Shown here in pieces: positions 8,830 through 16,953 of a DNA stretch of 47,730 bases (position 1 is the first letter of the stretch; every line of letters begins with the position of its first letter). The stretch comes from CAIWHR01 sp039931775 (GTDB lineage: Bacteria; Pseudomonadota; Gammaproteobacteria; Burkholderiales; Casimicrobiaceae), in NCBI GenBank assembly GCA_039931775.1, contig JBDTRG010000069.1:1-47730 (forward strand), written 5' to 3'. The notes beneath the pieces were generated by a model. That model was not told where the DNA came from. It did not search any database and worked only from the letters and a program-made list of their open reading frames with translations. Both the position numbers and the translations under genes were made by a program.

Positions 8830-9606
8830 TCAGCCGAGGACGCCGGCGAGCATCGGGTAAAGGGCGGGGGTGGCGGCGATCGTCATGTTGCCCGCGGTCA
8901 GCGCGTCGCCTGCGAGGAAGTCGTTGACGCGGCCGCCGGCCTCGTCGACCAGCAGCAACCCGGCCAGCGCATCCCACGCGTACAGGTGCCGCTCGGCATA
9001 GCCGTCGAGACGACCGTCGGCAACGCGTGCGAGTCCGAGCGCGGCCGATCCGCTTTGCGTCACGTTTGCGCCAGCGTCGAGCAACCGCGTCATGATGAGT
9101 CCGAAATCGGCGACCGGCGCACGCGACGAGTATCCTATGTCGACCGTCGCGCGCGCGATGTCGACGGCACCGCTCACGCGGATCGGAGAACCGTTGCGCG
9201 AGGCGCCTTTGCCGCGCTGCGCCGAGTACAGCAGATCGCCGTTGGGGTCGAAGATCACGCCGACCTCGGTGCGACCCGCCACCGCGTAGGCGATCGACAC
9301 GCACCAGTGCGGCAGGCCGCGGGCGAAATTCGCGGTGCCGTCGATCGGGTCGATGACCCAGCACCGCTCGCCGGGTGCGCCGCCACCCTCTTCACCGAGG
9401 AACGTATCGTCCGGAAACGCCGCATGCAATGCCGCGACGATCAAGCGCTCGACCGCGGCATCAGCGTCGGTGACGACGTCCTGCGGTCCTTTCAGCGCGA
9501 TCCGAAGGGTGCTGAGGTCCGCAAGGTAGCTGCAGGCGAGTCGACCCGCGTCGCGCGCGACGGCCCCCGCCGCGCGCTGCCGTTGCGATAGCGCGTCCGC
9601 GGGCAT
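8830..9606 (-). CDS. Inositol monophosphatase family protein
   Basis: A 258-residue Mg-dependent phosphatase of the FIG superfamily (IMPase, FBPase, CysQ). The metal- and phosphate-binding motifs are present: DVVTDADAAVE (43-53), GEEGG (71-75), WVIDPIDGTANF (83-94) and the C-terminal AWDALAG (Asp212). The frame is open to 9696, overlapping the end of xsc. I chose the ATG at 9606 because the family N-terminus begins there. It follows xsc by 25 bases on the same strand, so the two are probably cotranscribed. IMPase proteins hydrolyse inositol phosphates, sugar phosphates, histidinol phosphate or PAP; the motifs alone do not tell which. PAP phosphatase would fit sulfur metabolism, but the sequence more resembles general IMPases. 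Confidence 0.9.
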   Translation of the reverse strand: MPADALSQRQRAAGAVARDAGRLACSYLADLSTLRIALKGPQDVVTDADAAVERLIVAALHAAFPDDTFLGEEGGGAPGERCWVIDPIDGTANFARGLPHWCVSIAYAVAGRTEVGVIFDPNGDLLYSAQRGKGASRNGSPIRVSGAVDIARATVDIGYSSRAPVADFGLIMTRLLDAGANVTQSGSAALGLARVADGRLDGYAERHLYAWDALAGLLLVDEAGGRVNDFLAGDALTAGNMTIAATPALYPMLAGVLG

Positions 9607-9631
9607 CGCGACGACCGGCTTGCCGGCCGCG

Positions 9632-11431
9632 TCAACCGCGTTTCGCGGCGGTCGACTGATACTTGGCGAGATGCCGCGTCGGCAGCGCCAGCGCATCCCG
9701 CCGGAACGGGTCGCCCAGCTCGCGGGTCACCATCATCTCGAGGATCGTGGTCTTGCCTTCGCCTTGCGCCTTGGCCGCCGCGCGCAGCGCCGGGCCGACG
9801 TCGCCGAGCTTCTCGATCGTGTGCCCTTCGGCACCCATCGCCTTTGCGACGGCCGCCCAGGACGGTTGCTTGTCGAGGTTCACGCCGACGAAGCGGTTTT
9901 CGTAGAAATCGACGTGGTTCTTCTTTTCCGCGCCCCACTGGCCGTTGTTGAAGACGACCGCCGTCACCGGGATGTTCTCGCGGACGCAGGTCTGGATCTC
10001 GCCGAAGCTCATGCCCCAGGCACCGTCGCCGACGTACGCGATCGCGGGCCGGTCGGGCGCCGCGACCTTGGCGCCGACGATCGTGGGAAACGCGTAGCCG
10101 CAGTTGCCGAAGCTCATCGCTGCGAACATCGAGCGCGGGCGATCGAAACGAAGGTACGAGTTCGACACCGAGCAGATATTGCCGATGTCGGTCGACACCA
10201 TCGCGCGCTCCGGCATCGCGCGCTCGAGTTCACGGAGCATCTGCCGCGGGTGCATATGCGTCGAATTTTTCGACACCTCGAGCGACCACGCATCCTTCTC
10301 GTGCGCCCAGCCGTCCAACTCGGCTTCCCACGCCTTCTTGACCGCCTTGACGTCGGCAAGGCGCCCTTCCTTGTTTGCGATGGACGCGAGCGACTTGCCC
10401 GACAGGCGCGAGATGAGCGCCAGTGCCGCTGCCTTCGCGTCGCCGCAAATACCCACCGAGATCGGTTTCACGAGGCCGAGCATCTTGGCGTCGGCGTCGA
10501 CCTGGATGATCTTCGCATCCTTCGGCCAGTATTCGATCCCGTACTGCGGCAGCGTGCCGAACGGACCGAGGCGGGTGCCCAGTGCCAGCACGACGTCCGC
10601 CTTCGCGATCAGCTTCATCGCCGCCTGGCTGCCCTGGTAGCCGAGCGGTCCCAGCCACAGTGGGTGCGTTGCCGGGAACGAGTCGTTGTGCAGATAGCTG
10701 TTCGCGACCGGGGCCTGTAGCAGCTCGGCGAGGCGGATCGCCTCGCTTTGCCCGTCGGCCATCACTACGCCGCCGCCGCAAAGGATGACCGGGAACGTGG
10801 CGCTTGCGAGAAGCGCCGCGGCCTCGTCGAGGCTCTTCTCGCCACCGGCTCCCCGCTCTATCACCATGGGCCGCGGGATCTCGCACTCGATGTCGCCGTA
10901 GAAGAAATCGCGCGGGATGTTGAGCTGCGTCGGTCCGAGCTCGAGGTGCGCGCGGTCGAACGCGCGGCCGGTCAATTCCGCCATGCGCGTGCGATTGTTG
11001 ACGTGGGCCTGGAACTTCGTGATCTTCGAGAAGATCGGCAGCTGCTCGGTCTCCTGGAATCCGCCGAGACCGAGCGTCGCGCTGCCGGTTTCAGGGGTGA
11101 TGACGACGACCGGCGAATGTGCCCAATACGCGGCCGCCGTCGATGTGACGAAATTGGTGATGCCGGGACCGTTCTGAGCGATGCACACGCCGTGCCGGCC
11201 CGAAACGCGCGCGTATCCATCGGCCATGTGACCCCCGCCCTGCTCATGGGCTACCGAGATGAAGCGGATGCCGGCGAGCGGGAAGAGGTCGAGCGCGTCC
11301 ATATACGCCGAGCCAACGATGCCGAAGACATCCTTGACGCCGTTGGCGACGAGCGTTTCGACGAACGCCTCCGAGGGCGTCATCTTCTGTTTGCCGACGA
11401 CGGGCATCGACAGTTCGACGCGCTTGTTCAT
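9632..11431 (-). CDS. xsc: Sulfoacetaldehyde acetyltransferase (thiamine diphosphate enzyme)
   Basis: A 599-residue ThDP enzyme that converts sulfoacetaldehyde and phosphate to acetyl phosphate and sulfite, the desulfonation step of taurine, isethionate and sulfoacetate breakdown. Family-typical stretches include MTPSEAFVETLVANG, GIVGSAYMDALDLFP, AHEQGGGHMADGYAR with Glu63 that activates the cofactor, QNGPGITNFVT, and GGFQETEQLPIFSKITKF. The ThDP/metal motif is GDG (468-470) to NN (495-496). These fit Xsc much better than acetolactate synthase or glyoxylate carboligase. The ATG at 11431 has GGAG ten bases upstream; a further in-frame extension is rejected. No phosphotransacetylase gene follows, although pta often does. 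Instead an IMPase gene lies downstream and a TRAP importer is divergent. Confidence 0.95.
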   Translation of the reverse strand: MNKRVELSMPVVGKQKMTPSEAFVETLVANGVKDVFGIVGSAYMDALDLFPLAGIRFISVAHEQGGGHMADGYARVSGRHGVCIAQNGPGITNFVTSTAAAYWAHSPVVVITPETGSATLGLGGFQETEQLPIFSKITKFQAHVNNRTRMAELTGRAFDRAHLELGPTQLNIPRDFFYGDIECEIPRPMVIERGAGGEKSLDEAAALLASATFPVILCGGGVVMADGQSEAIRLAELLQAPVANSYLHNDSFPATHPLWLGPLGYQGSQAAMKLIAKADVVLALGTRLGPFGTLPQYGIEYWPKDAKIIQVDADAKMLGLVKPISVGICGDAKAAALALISRLSGKSLASIANKEGRLADVKAVKKAWEAELDGWAHEKDAWSLEVSKNSTHMHPRQMLRELERAMPERAMVSTDIGNICSVSNSYLRFDRPRSMFAAMSFGNCGYAFPTIVGAKVAAPDRPAIAYVGDGAWGMSFGEIQTCVRENIPVTAVVFNNGQWGAEKKNHVDFYENRFVGVNLDKQPSWAAVAKAMGAEGHTIEKLGDVGPALRAAAKAQGEGKTTILEMMVTRELGDPFRRDALALPTRHLAKYQSTAAKRG

Positions 11432-11517
11432 GGCTTGCTCCGGGTGCGGGTGACGGGAGGATGCCGAGTTTTCCACAGTGCCCGGCCATGCGCAAGCGTT
11501 CGACAGGTATCTTTGAG

Positions 11518-11546
11518 TTGCCAAGTGCGGGCGAACTGACTACATT
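11518..11546 (+). promoter_or_regulatory. Predicted sigma-70 promoter for the TRAP operon
   Basis: TTGCCA (11518-11523) and TACATT (11541-11546) are separated by 17 bases, matching the -35 and -10 consensus at five and four of six places. Transcription would start near 11553 and give a leader of about 70 bases before dctP. It lies in the 191-base region shared with the divergent xsc gene, for which I saw no equally good promoter. Confidence 0.5.
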
Positions 11547-11622
11547 CACCTGGCCCGCGGATCGCCGTAGACGCGACCGGGGGCGCGCCGGTCAAGGCGC
11601 CACTCAAACCAAGGGAGGATCC

Positions 11623-12744
11623 ATGAAACGGCATTGGCTTTTGCTAGGCATGGCGGCACTGGTCGCCACCGCGCTCGGCAGCGGAAACGCGCTCGCCCAA
11701 ACGGCGCAGCAACCGGTCAAGATGCGAATCCAGACCGCCGTCCCCAGCGCATCGATCTATTTCGATCTCCTGAAGAAGTTCGCCGACCGCATCGACCGGA
11801 TGTCCGCGGGACGCGTCAAGATGGAGATACTCCCCGATGGCGCGATCGTTCCCGCGTTCGAAATCCTCGACGCCGTCGACAAAGGGATCGTCGAAGGCGG
11901 TTACGCCTGGACTCACTACTGGTCCGGCAAGAATCCTGCGGCCGGCCTCTTCTCGAATCCGATGGCCGGCGCCGGCGTCGGCCTCGACCAGCTCTCGCAC
12001 GTGGCCTGGATATTCGAAGGCGGCGGTTACGACCTCTACCGCAAGCTGTACCGCGACGTCCTCAAGGTAAACGTCGAGCCTCTCTTCGTGCAGCCGATGG
12101 GACCGGATCCGCTGGGCTGGTTCAAGACGCCGATCAACAGTGTCGCGGATTTCAAGAAGATGAAGTACCGGTCGCCGCCGGGTATCACCGGGGAGATCTT
12201 CAAGGAAATGGGCGTCGCGGCCGTCGCCTTGCCGGGCGGTGAGATCGTGCCCGCCGCGCAGCGCGGCGTGATCGACGCCGCCGAGTGGATCGGCCCCGCC
12301 GACGACATGAACCTCGGGCTGCAGACTGTCTGGAAGCACTATTACCTGCAGGGCCTGCACCAGTCGACGGACATCGGCGAGGTGCTCATCAACAAGACCG
12401 TCTGGAACAAGCTCTCGCCCGATCTTCAGGAAATCATCCGCACTGCGGCCATGGCGTCGATGACGGAGACCTACACCTACAACGTCTATAAGAACGCGCA
12501 GGCGATCGTGAGGCTGCGCAACGAGTTCAAGGTCCAGATCCACGACACGCCGAAGGATTTCTTCCCCGAGTTCGTTCGTGCGACCAACGTCGTCCTGGAC
12601 CGCTACGCGGCCAAGGACGCGTTCTTCAAGCAGGTGCTCGACTCGCAGCGCAACTTCGCGAAGGTCGTCGTTCCGTACTGGACGAAGGTCATCGACCTGT
12701 ATTCCGAGCTCGGCAACGCCGCGCTCGCCAACCCGCCGAAGTAA
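11623..12744 (+). CDS. dctP: TRAP transporter substrate-binding protein DctP
   Basis: A 373-residue periplasmic receptor of a TRAP importer. The signal peptide (MKRHWLLLGMAALVATALG to ALAQ) is followed by the DctP fold. AAGGGAGG at 11611-11618 supports the ATG at 11623; an upstream in-frame extension is not protein-like. The region around DAAEWIGPADDMNLGLQ and HYYLQGLHQSTDIGE recalls the TakP-type branch, which binds 2-oxo acids and other carboxylates, and carries the expected arginine-containing MKYRSPPG segment for carboxylate binding. It heads the dctP-dctQ-dctM operon. The divergent xsc gene allows the idea that it takes up a sulfonate or a sulfonate-derived acid, as TRAP systems for taurine and isethionate are known, but the TakP-like features argue for a 2-oxo or hydroxy acid. 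Confidence 0.92.
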   Translation: MKRHWLLLGMAALVATALGSGNALAQTAQQPVKMRIQTAVPSASIYFDLLKKFADRIDRMSAGRVKMEILPDGAIVPAFEILDAVDKGIVEGGYAWTHYWSGKNPAAGLFSNPMAGAGVGLDQLSHVAWIFEGGGYDLYRKLYRDVLKVNVEPLFVQPMGPDPLGWFKTPINSVADFKKMKYRSPPGITGEIFKEMGVAAVALPGGEIVPAAQRGVIDAAEWIGPADDMNLGLQTVWKHYYLQGLHQSTDIGEVLINKTVWNKLSPDLQEIIRTAAMASMTETYTYNVYKNAQAIVRLRNEFKVQIHDTPKDFFPEFVRATNVVLDRYAAKDAFFKQVLDSQRNFAKVVVPYWTKVIDLYSELGNAALANPPK

Positions 12745-12822
12745 CCACCCCAGGCCAGATGCGCCGGAGGTCGGCCGCCACCGCGGCCGGCCCGGCGGTC
12801 GCGGCCGCACGGGAGAATTCCG

Positions 12823-13395
12823 ATGTCCGAACCGAACGCCGCGGCGCTCTCCATTACGCGCGCCCTCGACGCAGTGACCCGCGTTGTCGGAAAGGCGATC
12901 GCCTGGCTGATCGTTCCGATGGTGCTCTCGCTGGTCTGGGAGGTCACCGCGCGCTACCTGTTCAACGCGCCGACGGAGTGGGCGTACGACATGACGTTCA
13001 TGCTGTACGGCACGTTCTTCATGGTCGGCTCGGCGTGGACGTTGCAGCGCGGTGGCCACATACGCACCGACACGTTCTACGCGAAATGGAGCGTGCGAAC
13101 GCGCGCGCGCGTCGACCTCGCGTGCTACGCCGTGTTCTTCTTTCCGGCCATCGCCATCTTCGGCTGGCTCGGCGCCGAATTCTTCTGGAAGTCGTTCCAG
13201 CAGAACGAACGGATCGTCACGAGCCCGTGGCTGCCGATCGTCTGGCCGTTCAAGTTCATGATGCCCGCCGCGGCGGTCTTGCTGCTGCTGCAGGGGATCT
13301 CCGAGTGCATCAAGAACTGGGCGCGTGCATTCGGACCCGATGCAGAGTTGCCTGACGCGTCGCCCCCCGATACCGAAGCAGGGGCGACGACATGA
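12823..13395 (+). CDS. dctQ: TRAP transporter small permease DctQ
   Basis: A 190-residue membrane protein with four predicted helices: about 25-45 (AIAWLIVPMVLSLVWEVTAR), 60-80, 105-125 and 150-170. YLFNAPTEWAYDMTFMLYG and the HIRTDTFYAKW segment are typical of DctQ. It pairs with DctM to form the membrane complex driven by a sodium gradient. GGGAGA lies seven bases before the ATG. A 78-base gap follows dctP. The C-terminal tail is short, acidic and cytoplasmic. Confidence 0.92.
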   Translation: MSEPNAAALSITRALDAVTRVVGKAIAWLIVPMVLSLVWEVTARYLFNAPTEWAYDMTFMLYGTFFMVGSAWTLQRGGHIRTDTFYAKWSVRTRARVDLACYAVFFFPAIAIFGWLGAEFFWKSFQQNERIVTSPWLPIVWPFKFMMPAAAVLLLLQGISECIKNWARAFGPDAELPDASPPDTEAGATT

Positions 13396-13420
13396 GCGGC
13401 GCAGGCGTGGGGACGCCCCG

Positions 13421-14737
13421 ATGAGCGCCGAATGGTTCGGGATCCTGCTGCTCGGCGTATTGTTCGTCGCGATCTTCATCGGCTTTCCGATCGCCTTCAC
13501 GCTGATCGCGGTGGCGGCAATCGGCGGATACGCGATGCTGGGACCGCTGGCGCTGCACCTGATGACGCTGCAAGTCTTCTCGGTGATGCGCGACCCGACG
13601 CTTGCGTCGGTGCCGTTCTTCCTGTTCATGGGTTACCTGCTCGAACAATCCGGCCTGATGGAGCGGCTCTTTCGCGGCGTCCAGCTGGCCTTCGCCTCGG
13701 TGCGCGGCTCGCTCTATCTCGCGGTGCTGCTGACCGCGACGATCTTCGCCGCCGCGACCGGCATCGTCGGTTCCTCGGTGACGCTCCTCGGCGTGATGGC
13801 CGCACCGGCGATGAAGCGCTCCGGCTACGACATTCGCCTCTCGGCGGGCGCGATCACCGCCGGCGGAACGCTCGGCATTTTGATACCGCCGTCGGTCATG
13901 CTGATCGTGATGGGTCCCGTCGTCGGCGTGCCCGCCACCGATCTCTTTGCCGCGGCGATGATGCCGGGTCTCTTGCTGGCGCTGCTCTACATCGCCTACA
14001 CGCTGGTGCGAAGCTACCTGAACCCGGCGCTCGGACCGGCATTGCCGCTCGAGGAGCGAGCCGGATCGATCGGCGAGGTGGTGCGCGAGCTGTTGCTCGG
14101 CATCGCACCGGTCGTCGTCGTGATCATGGCGACGCTCGGCGTGATCCTCGCGGGCATCGCGACCCCAACGGACGCGGGGGCGGTGGGCGCATTCGCCGTG
14201 CTGTTGCTGACGCTCGGCTACCGGCGCATGACCTGGGCAGGCTTCCAAAAGGCGGTGTACTCGACGCTGTTGACCTCCTGCATGATCCTGCTGCTCGTGG
14301 CCGCTTCCAACTATTTCGGCGCGGTGTTCTCCCGCCTGGGAAGCGCGACGCTCATCGCCGAGTCGCTGCTGCAGCTCGACCTGCCGCCGACGATGATGCT
14401 GCTCCTGATCCTCGGGATCATCTTCGTGCTCGGCTGGCCGCTCGAATGGGTGCCGATCGTGCTGATCGTCGTCCCGATCCTGCTGCCGCTTGTGCAGAAA
14501 CTCGGCATCGACCTCGTCTGGTTCTGCACGCTGGTCGCCATCTGCCTGCAGACCGCCTGGCTCTCCCCGCCGGTCGCTCTGTCCGCCTACTTCCTCAAGG
14601 GGGTCGTTCCGGACTGGGAACTCTCGGACATCTACGCCGGCATGATGCAGTTCATGGTGCTGCAGCTCGTCGGGCTGCTGCTGGTGCTCGCGTTCCCGCA
14701 GATCGCGCTGTGGCTGCCCGCCGTGCTGCGGGACTGA
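13421..14737 (+). CDS. dctM: TRAP transporter large permease DctM
   Basis: A 438-residue transport channel with about 12-14 helices of the DctM/IT superfamily. The family landmarks are FIGFPIAFTLI near the N-terminus, SVPFFLFMGYLLEQSGL, SVTLLGVMAAPAMKRSGYD, GTLGILIPPSVMLIVMG and TPTDAGAVGAFAVLLL. I chose the ATG at 13421 (MSAEWFG), 25 bases after dctQ, because the open frame upstream overlaps dctQ and is arginine-rich. It closes the TRAP operon. Its stop faces the stop of the minus-strand isomerase gene with 31 bases between and no clear bidirectional terminator. Confidence 0.93.
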   Translation: MSAEWFGILLLGVLFVAIFIGFPIAFTLIAVAAIGGYAMLGPLALHLMTLQVFSVMRDPTLASVPFFLFMGYLLEQSGLMERLFRGVQLAFASVRGSLYLAVLLTATIFAAATGIVGSSVTLLGVMAAPAMKRSGYDIRLSAGAITAGGTLGILIPPSVMLIVMGPVVGVPATDLFAAAMMPGLLLALLYIAYTLVRSYLNPALGPALPLEERAGSIGEVVRELLLGIAPVVVVIMATLGVILAGIATPTDAGAVGAFAVLLLTLGYRRMTWAGFQKAVYSTLLTSCMILLLVAASNYFGAVFSRLGSATLIAESLLQLDLPPTMMLLLILGIIFVLGWPLEWVPIVLIVVPILLPLVQKLGIDLVWFCTLVAICLQTAWLSPPVALSAYFLKGVVPDWELSDIYAGMMQFMVLQLVGLLLVLAFPQIALWLPAVLRD

Positions 14738-14768
14738 CGCCGCCAGAAGGCCGCTTCGGCGCGACCGG

Positions 14769-15629
14769 TCAACTGCACTCGAGGTGGCGTGCCTTGCAAG
14801 TTGCGAGCACCTCATCGGGATCGCGCTTCCACCAGTTGTTGGCGGAGAAAATCTCGACTTCGTGCATTCCGCGATATCCATGATCTTCCATCCACGACCG
14901 CAGCAGGCGAAGGTCGATGACGCCGTCACCCATCATGCCGCGATCGGTCAAGAGATCCGTGGTCGGCACGAGCCAGTCACAGATGTGATACGCGAGTAGC
15001 CGCGACGGCGTGCTGCCCGCGGCGCGCTCGATTTCGCGCTTCAGGTGCGGGTCCCACCACACGTGGTACGCATCGACGGCGATGCCCAGACCCGTGCCGA
15101 GTTCGTCGCACAGATCGTTGGCGTGCTCCATCGTATTCACGCAGGCGCGATCCGCCGCGTACATCGGGTGCAGCGGCTCGATCGCGAGCGGCATGCCCGC
15201 GCCGCGCGCATACGCGAGCAACTCGCCGATGCCGTCGCGCACCATTTCGCGCGCGCCGGCGAGGTCCTTCGATTCGATGTGCCCGTCGCGACTCTTCGGC
15301 AGCCCGCCGACGACGAGGATCAGGCATTGCGCGCCGAGGACGAGCGCCTCGTCGACGGCGCGATGGTTGTCGTCCTGCGCCACGCGCCGGCGCTCGCGAT
15401 CCACGGCGGGAAACATTCCGCCGCGGCAATAGCCGGTGACCGTGAGGCCGCCATCGCGGATGCGCGTCGCGGATTCCTTCAGCCCCGCGGCCGCAACCTG
15501 GTCCCGCCACGGCGCGATCCCGCGAATCCCGTGGCGGGCGCATCCCTCGATGATCTGCGGCAGCGTCCACTTCTGGCGCACGGTCGCCGTGTTGAGCGAC
15601 AGCAGGTTGCCGTCGGGCTCCGTCACCAT
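14769..15629 (-). CDS. Sugar phosphate isomerase/epimerase-like TIM barrel
   Basis: A 286-residue AP-endonuclease-2/xylose-isomerase-like TIM barrel. Likely metal ligands of the family are visible in strand ends: Glu in LAIEPLHPMY, Asp and His in VDAYHVWWD, His in LLAYHICDW and Glu in MHEVEIFSANNWW. Members act as isomerases, epimerases, dehydratases or hydratases on sugars and keto-inositols, so the reaction cannot be set from sequence. The ATG at 15629 overlaps the end of the upstream Gfo/Idh gene (ATGGTGA), a strong coupling sign. A longer frame to 16760 would run through the whole oxidoreductase gene and is rejected. It is the last gene of the seven-gene tct/Gfo operon. Confidence 0.87.
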   Translation of the reverse strand: MVTEPDGNLLSLNTATVRQKWTLPQIIEGCARHGIRGIAPWRDQVAAAGLKESATRIRDGGLTVTGYCRGGMFPAVDRERRRVAQDDNHRAVDEALVLGAQCLILVVGGLPKSRDGHIESKDLAGAREMVRDGIGELLAYARGAGMPLAIEPLHPMYAADRACVNTMEHANDLCDELGTGLGIAVDAYHVWWDPHLKREIERAAGSTPSRLLAYHICDWLVPTTDLLTDRGMMGDGVIDLRLLRSWMEDHGYRGMHEVEIFSANNWWKRDPDEVLATCKARHLECS

Positions 15630-16930
15630 TTCCGCTCCGCAGAACCGCGCCGTGCCAATTCCAGCGCGCGGGTCGTCGTCTCGTATTTGGCGATCATGCC
15701 AGGGACCTCCCAGTCGGGCAGACTCCCCTTTGCGACGAACGCGAGGAACGAAGCCGCGACCTCTGCGAAGTGCGCCTCGTGCCCGACGTGATAGGACGGC
15801 GGAACGACGACCTTCCAGGCATCGCCCGCACGAATTGCGCCGACGTCGGGATGGGCTTCGCGCACCGAAGGCAGCGCGCGTTCGAGCGCGGAAGCGAAAT
15901 CGGTTGACTCGCCGGTCGCGACGGGCTCGATGGTGAGCACCGGTTGATAGCCTTCGGCCGCGCCCTGCCGGATCACAAGGTTGGCCCTGGTTCCCCGCAG
16001 CACCGAGTAATGACTGTCGGCCGCACCCGCGGGCGCCTCGAAATTCCAGATCACGGATACCTTCGCGTGCACGCCCTTGATGCAGTAGTCGATCTCGCCG
16101 TTGGCGTAGGTGTGAAGGCTTCCGTCGGGTTGAATGTCCTTCGCGAGAAACGCCGGGTACTCGGGCAACTGCGTCGCCTGACGGAACTGCGCCTCGGTGA
16201 TCGCCGTGGGCCAGCGCCTGGCGCCGAGGATCCGGATGTCGCGCGCGAAATCCAGGGTTTCCCCCGGAAAGCATTCCCACTGCACCATGTCGACGAGATG
16301 GGTCGTGATGTCGACGAGGCCCTCGCCCTGCTGCGCGACGTCGAAAAACCACGCGGGTCGTTTCACCGGCATGCCAGACACCCGCTTCGCAAAGTGATGC
16401 ACGCTCTCCTTGACGACGGCCGGCTCCTGCATCGATCCCTTCCGCAACTCGCCAAAGACAGCGGGAATGCGCGAAAAGACCTTCTGCAGCATCGTGGTGA
16501 TCTCGTACCGTTCGGTCATGATGTCGTAGAGCAGCACCCCGCGGGCTTCGGCGTCGGCGAACGCCTTCTTCAACGACTCGAATCCCGCAGTGTCGATGGC
16601 CATCGGCTTGTCGGCGAGCACGTTCATGCCAGCCGCCACGGCGCGCGTCACGTACTCGGCCTTGCGCCGGTTGTTGCCGGCGATGACCACGACGTCGCCG
16701 ATCGCCTCGGCGCTGAATCGTTCCAGGAAATCGGGGCCGGAATGAACCTGCATCCGCCACGTCGTTGGCACATCGGCCCGCGCGTTATAGCTCCGGATCT
16801 TCTGCAGATAATCTTCGAGGTCGGGGCCATCGGGAGCGTAGACGTGCACGGTAGCGTCGACGTCGGGATACATCGACTTCTGCAGAAGCGCCGCATGGAA
16901 GTGGCCGGGATCGAGAACGGTGATTTTCAC
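15623..16930 (-). CDS. Gfo/Idh/MocA oxidoreductase with long C-terminal domain
   Basis: A 435-residue NAD(P)-dependent oxidoreductase. The N-terminus (MKITVLDPGHFHAALLQKSM) replaces the usual glycine-rich loop with a PGHFHAAL form, seen in a subgroup with a large 'putative oxidoreductase' C-terminal domain. The Rossmann half continues with VVVIAGNNRRK and LADKPMAID (Lys108 of the D/E-K-P motif). His in GEGLVDITTHLVDMVQW is a likely catalytic residue. It starts with GTG at 16930 without a clear ribosome site, 23 bases after the DUF993 gene. Being the second Gfo/Idh enzyme of one operon, it may reduce what the first one oxidised, or act on a different ring carbon. Substrate unknown. Confidence 0.88.
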   Translation of the reverse strand: MKITVLDPGHFHAALLQKSMYPDVDATVHVYAPDGPDLEDYLQKIRSYNARADVPTTWRMQVHSGPDFLERFSAEAIGDVVVIAGNNRRKAEYVTRAVAAGMNVLADKPMAIDTAGFESLKKAFADAEARGVLLYDIMTERYEITTMLQKVFSRIPAVFGELRKGSMQEPAVVKESVHHFAKRVSGMPVKRPAWFFDVAQQGEGLVDITTHLVDMVQWECFPGETLDFARDIRILGARRWPTAITEAQFRQATQLPEYPAFLAKDIQPDGSLHTYANGEIDYCIKGVHAKVSVIWNFEAPAGAADSHYSVLRGTRANLVIRQGAAEGYQPVLTIEPVATGESTDFASALERALPSVREAHPDVGAIRAGDAWKVVVPPSYHVGHEAHFAEVAASFLAFVAKGSLPDWEVPGMIAKYETTTRALELARRGSAERKW

Positions 16931-16953
16931 GGGAGTGGCGCGCCGCGGTCAGG

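Noticed and set aside
9632..11431. Acetolactate synthase or glyoxylate carboligase
   Set aside because: The AHEQGGGHMADGYAR, GSAYMDALDLFP and GGFQETEQLPIFSKITKF stretches fit Xsc much better.
15630..16760. Upstream extension that would fuse a protein to the isomerase-like TIM barrel
   Set aside because: It runs through the entire second Gfo/Idh gene in another frame and is arginine-rich; the ATGGTGA overlap gives a natural start.
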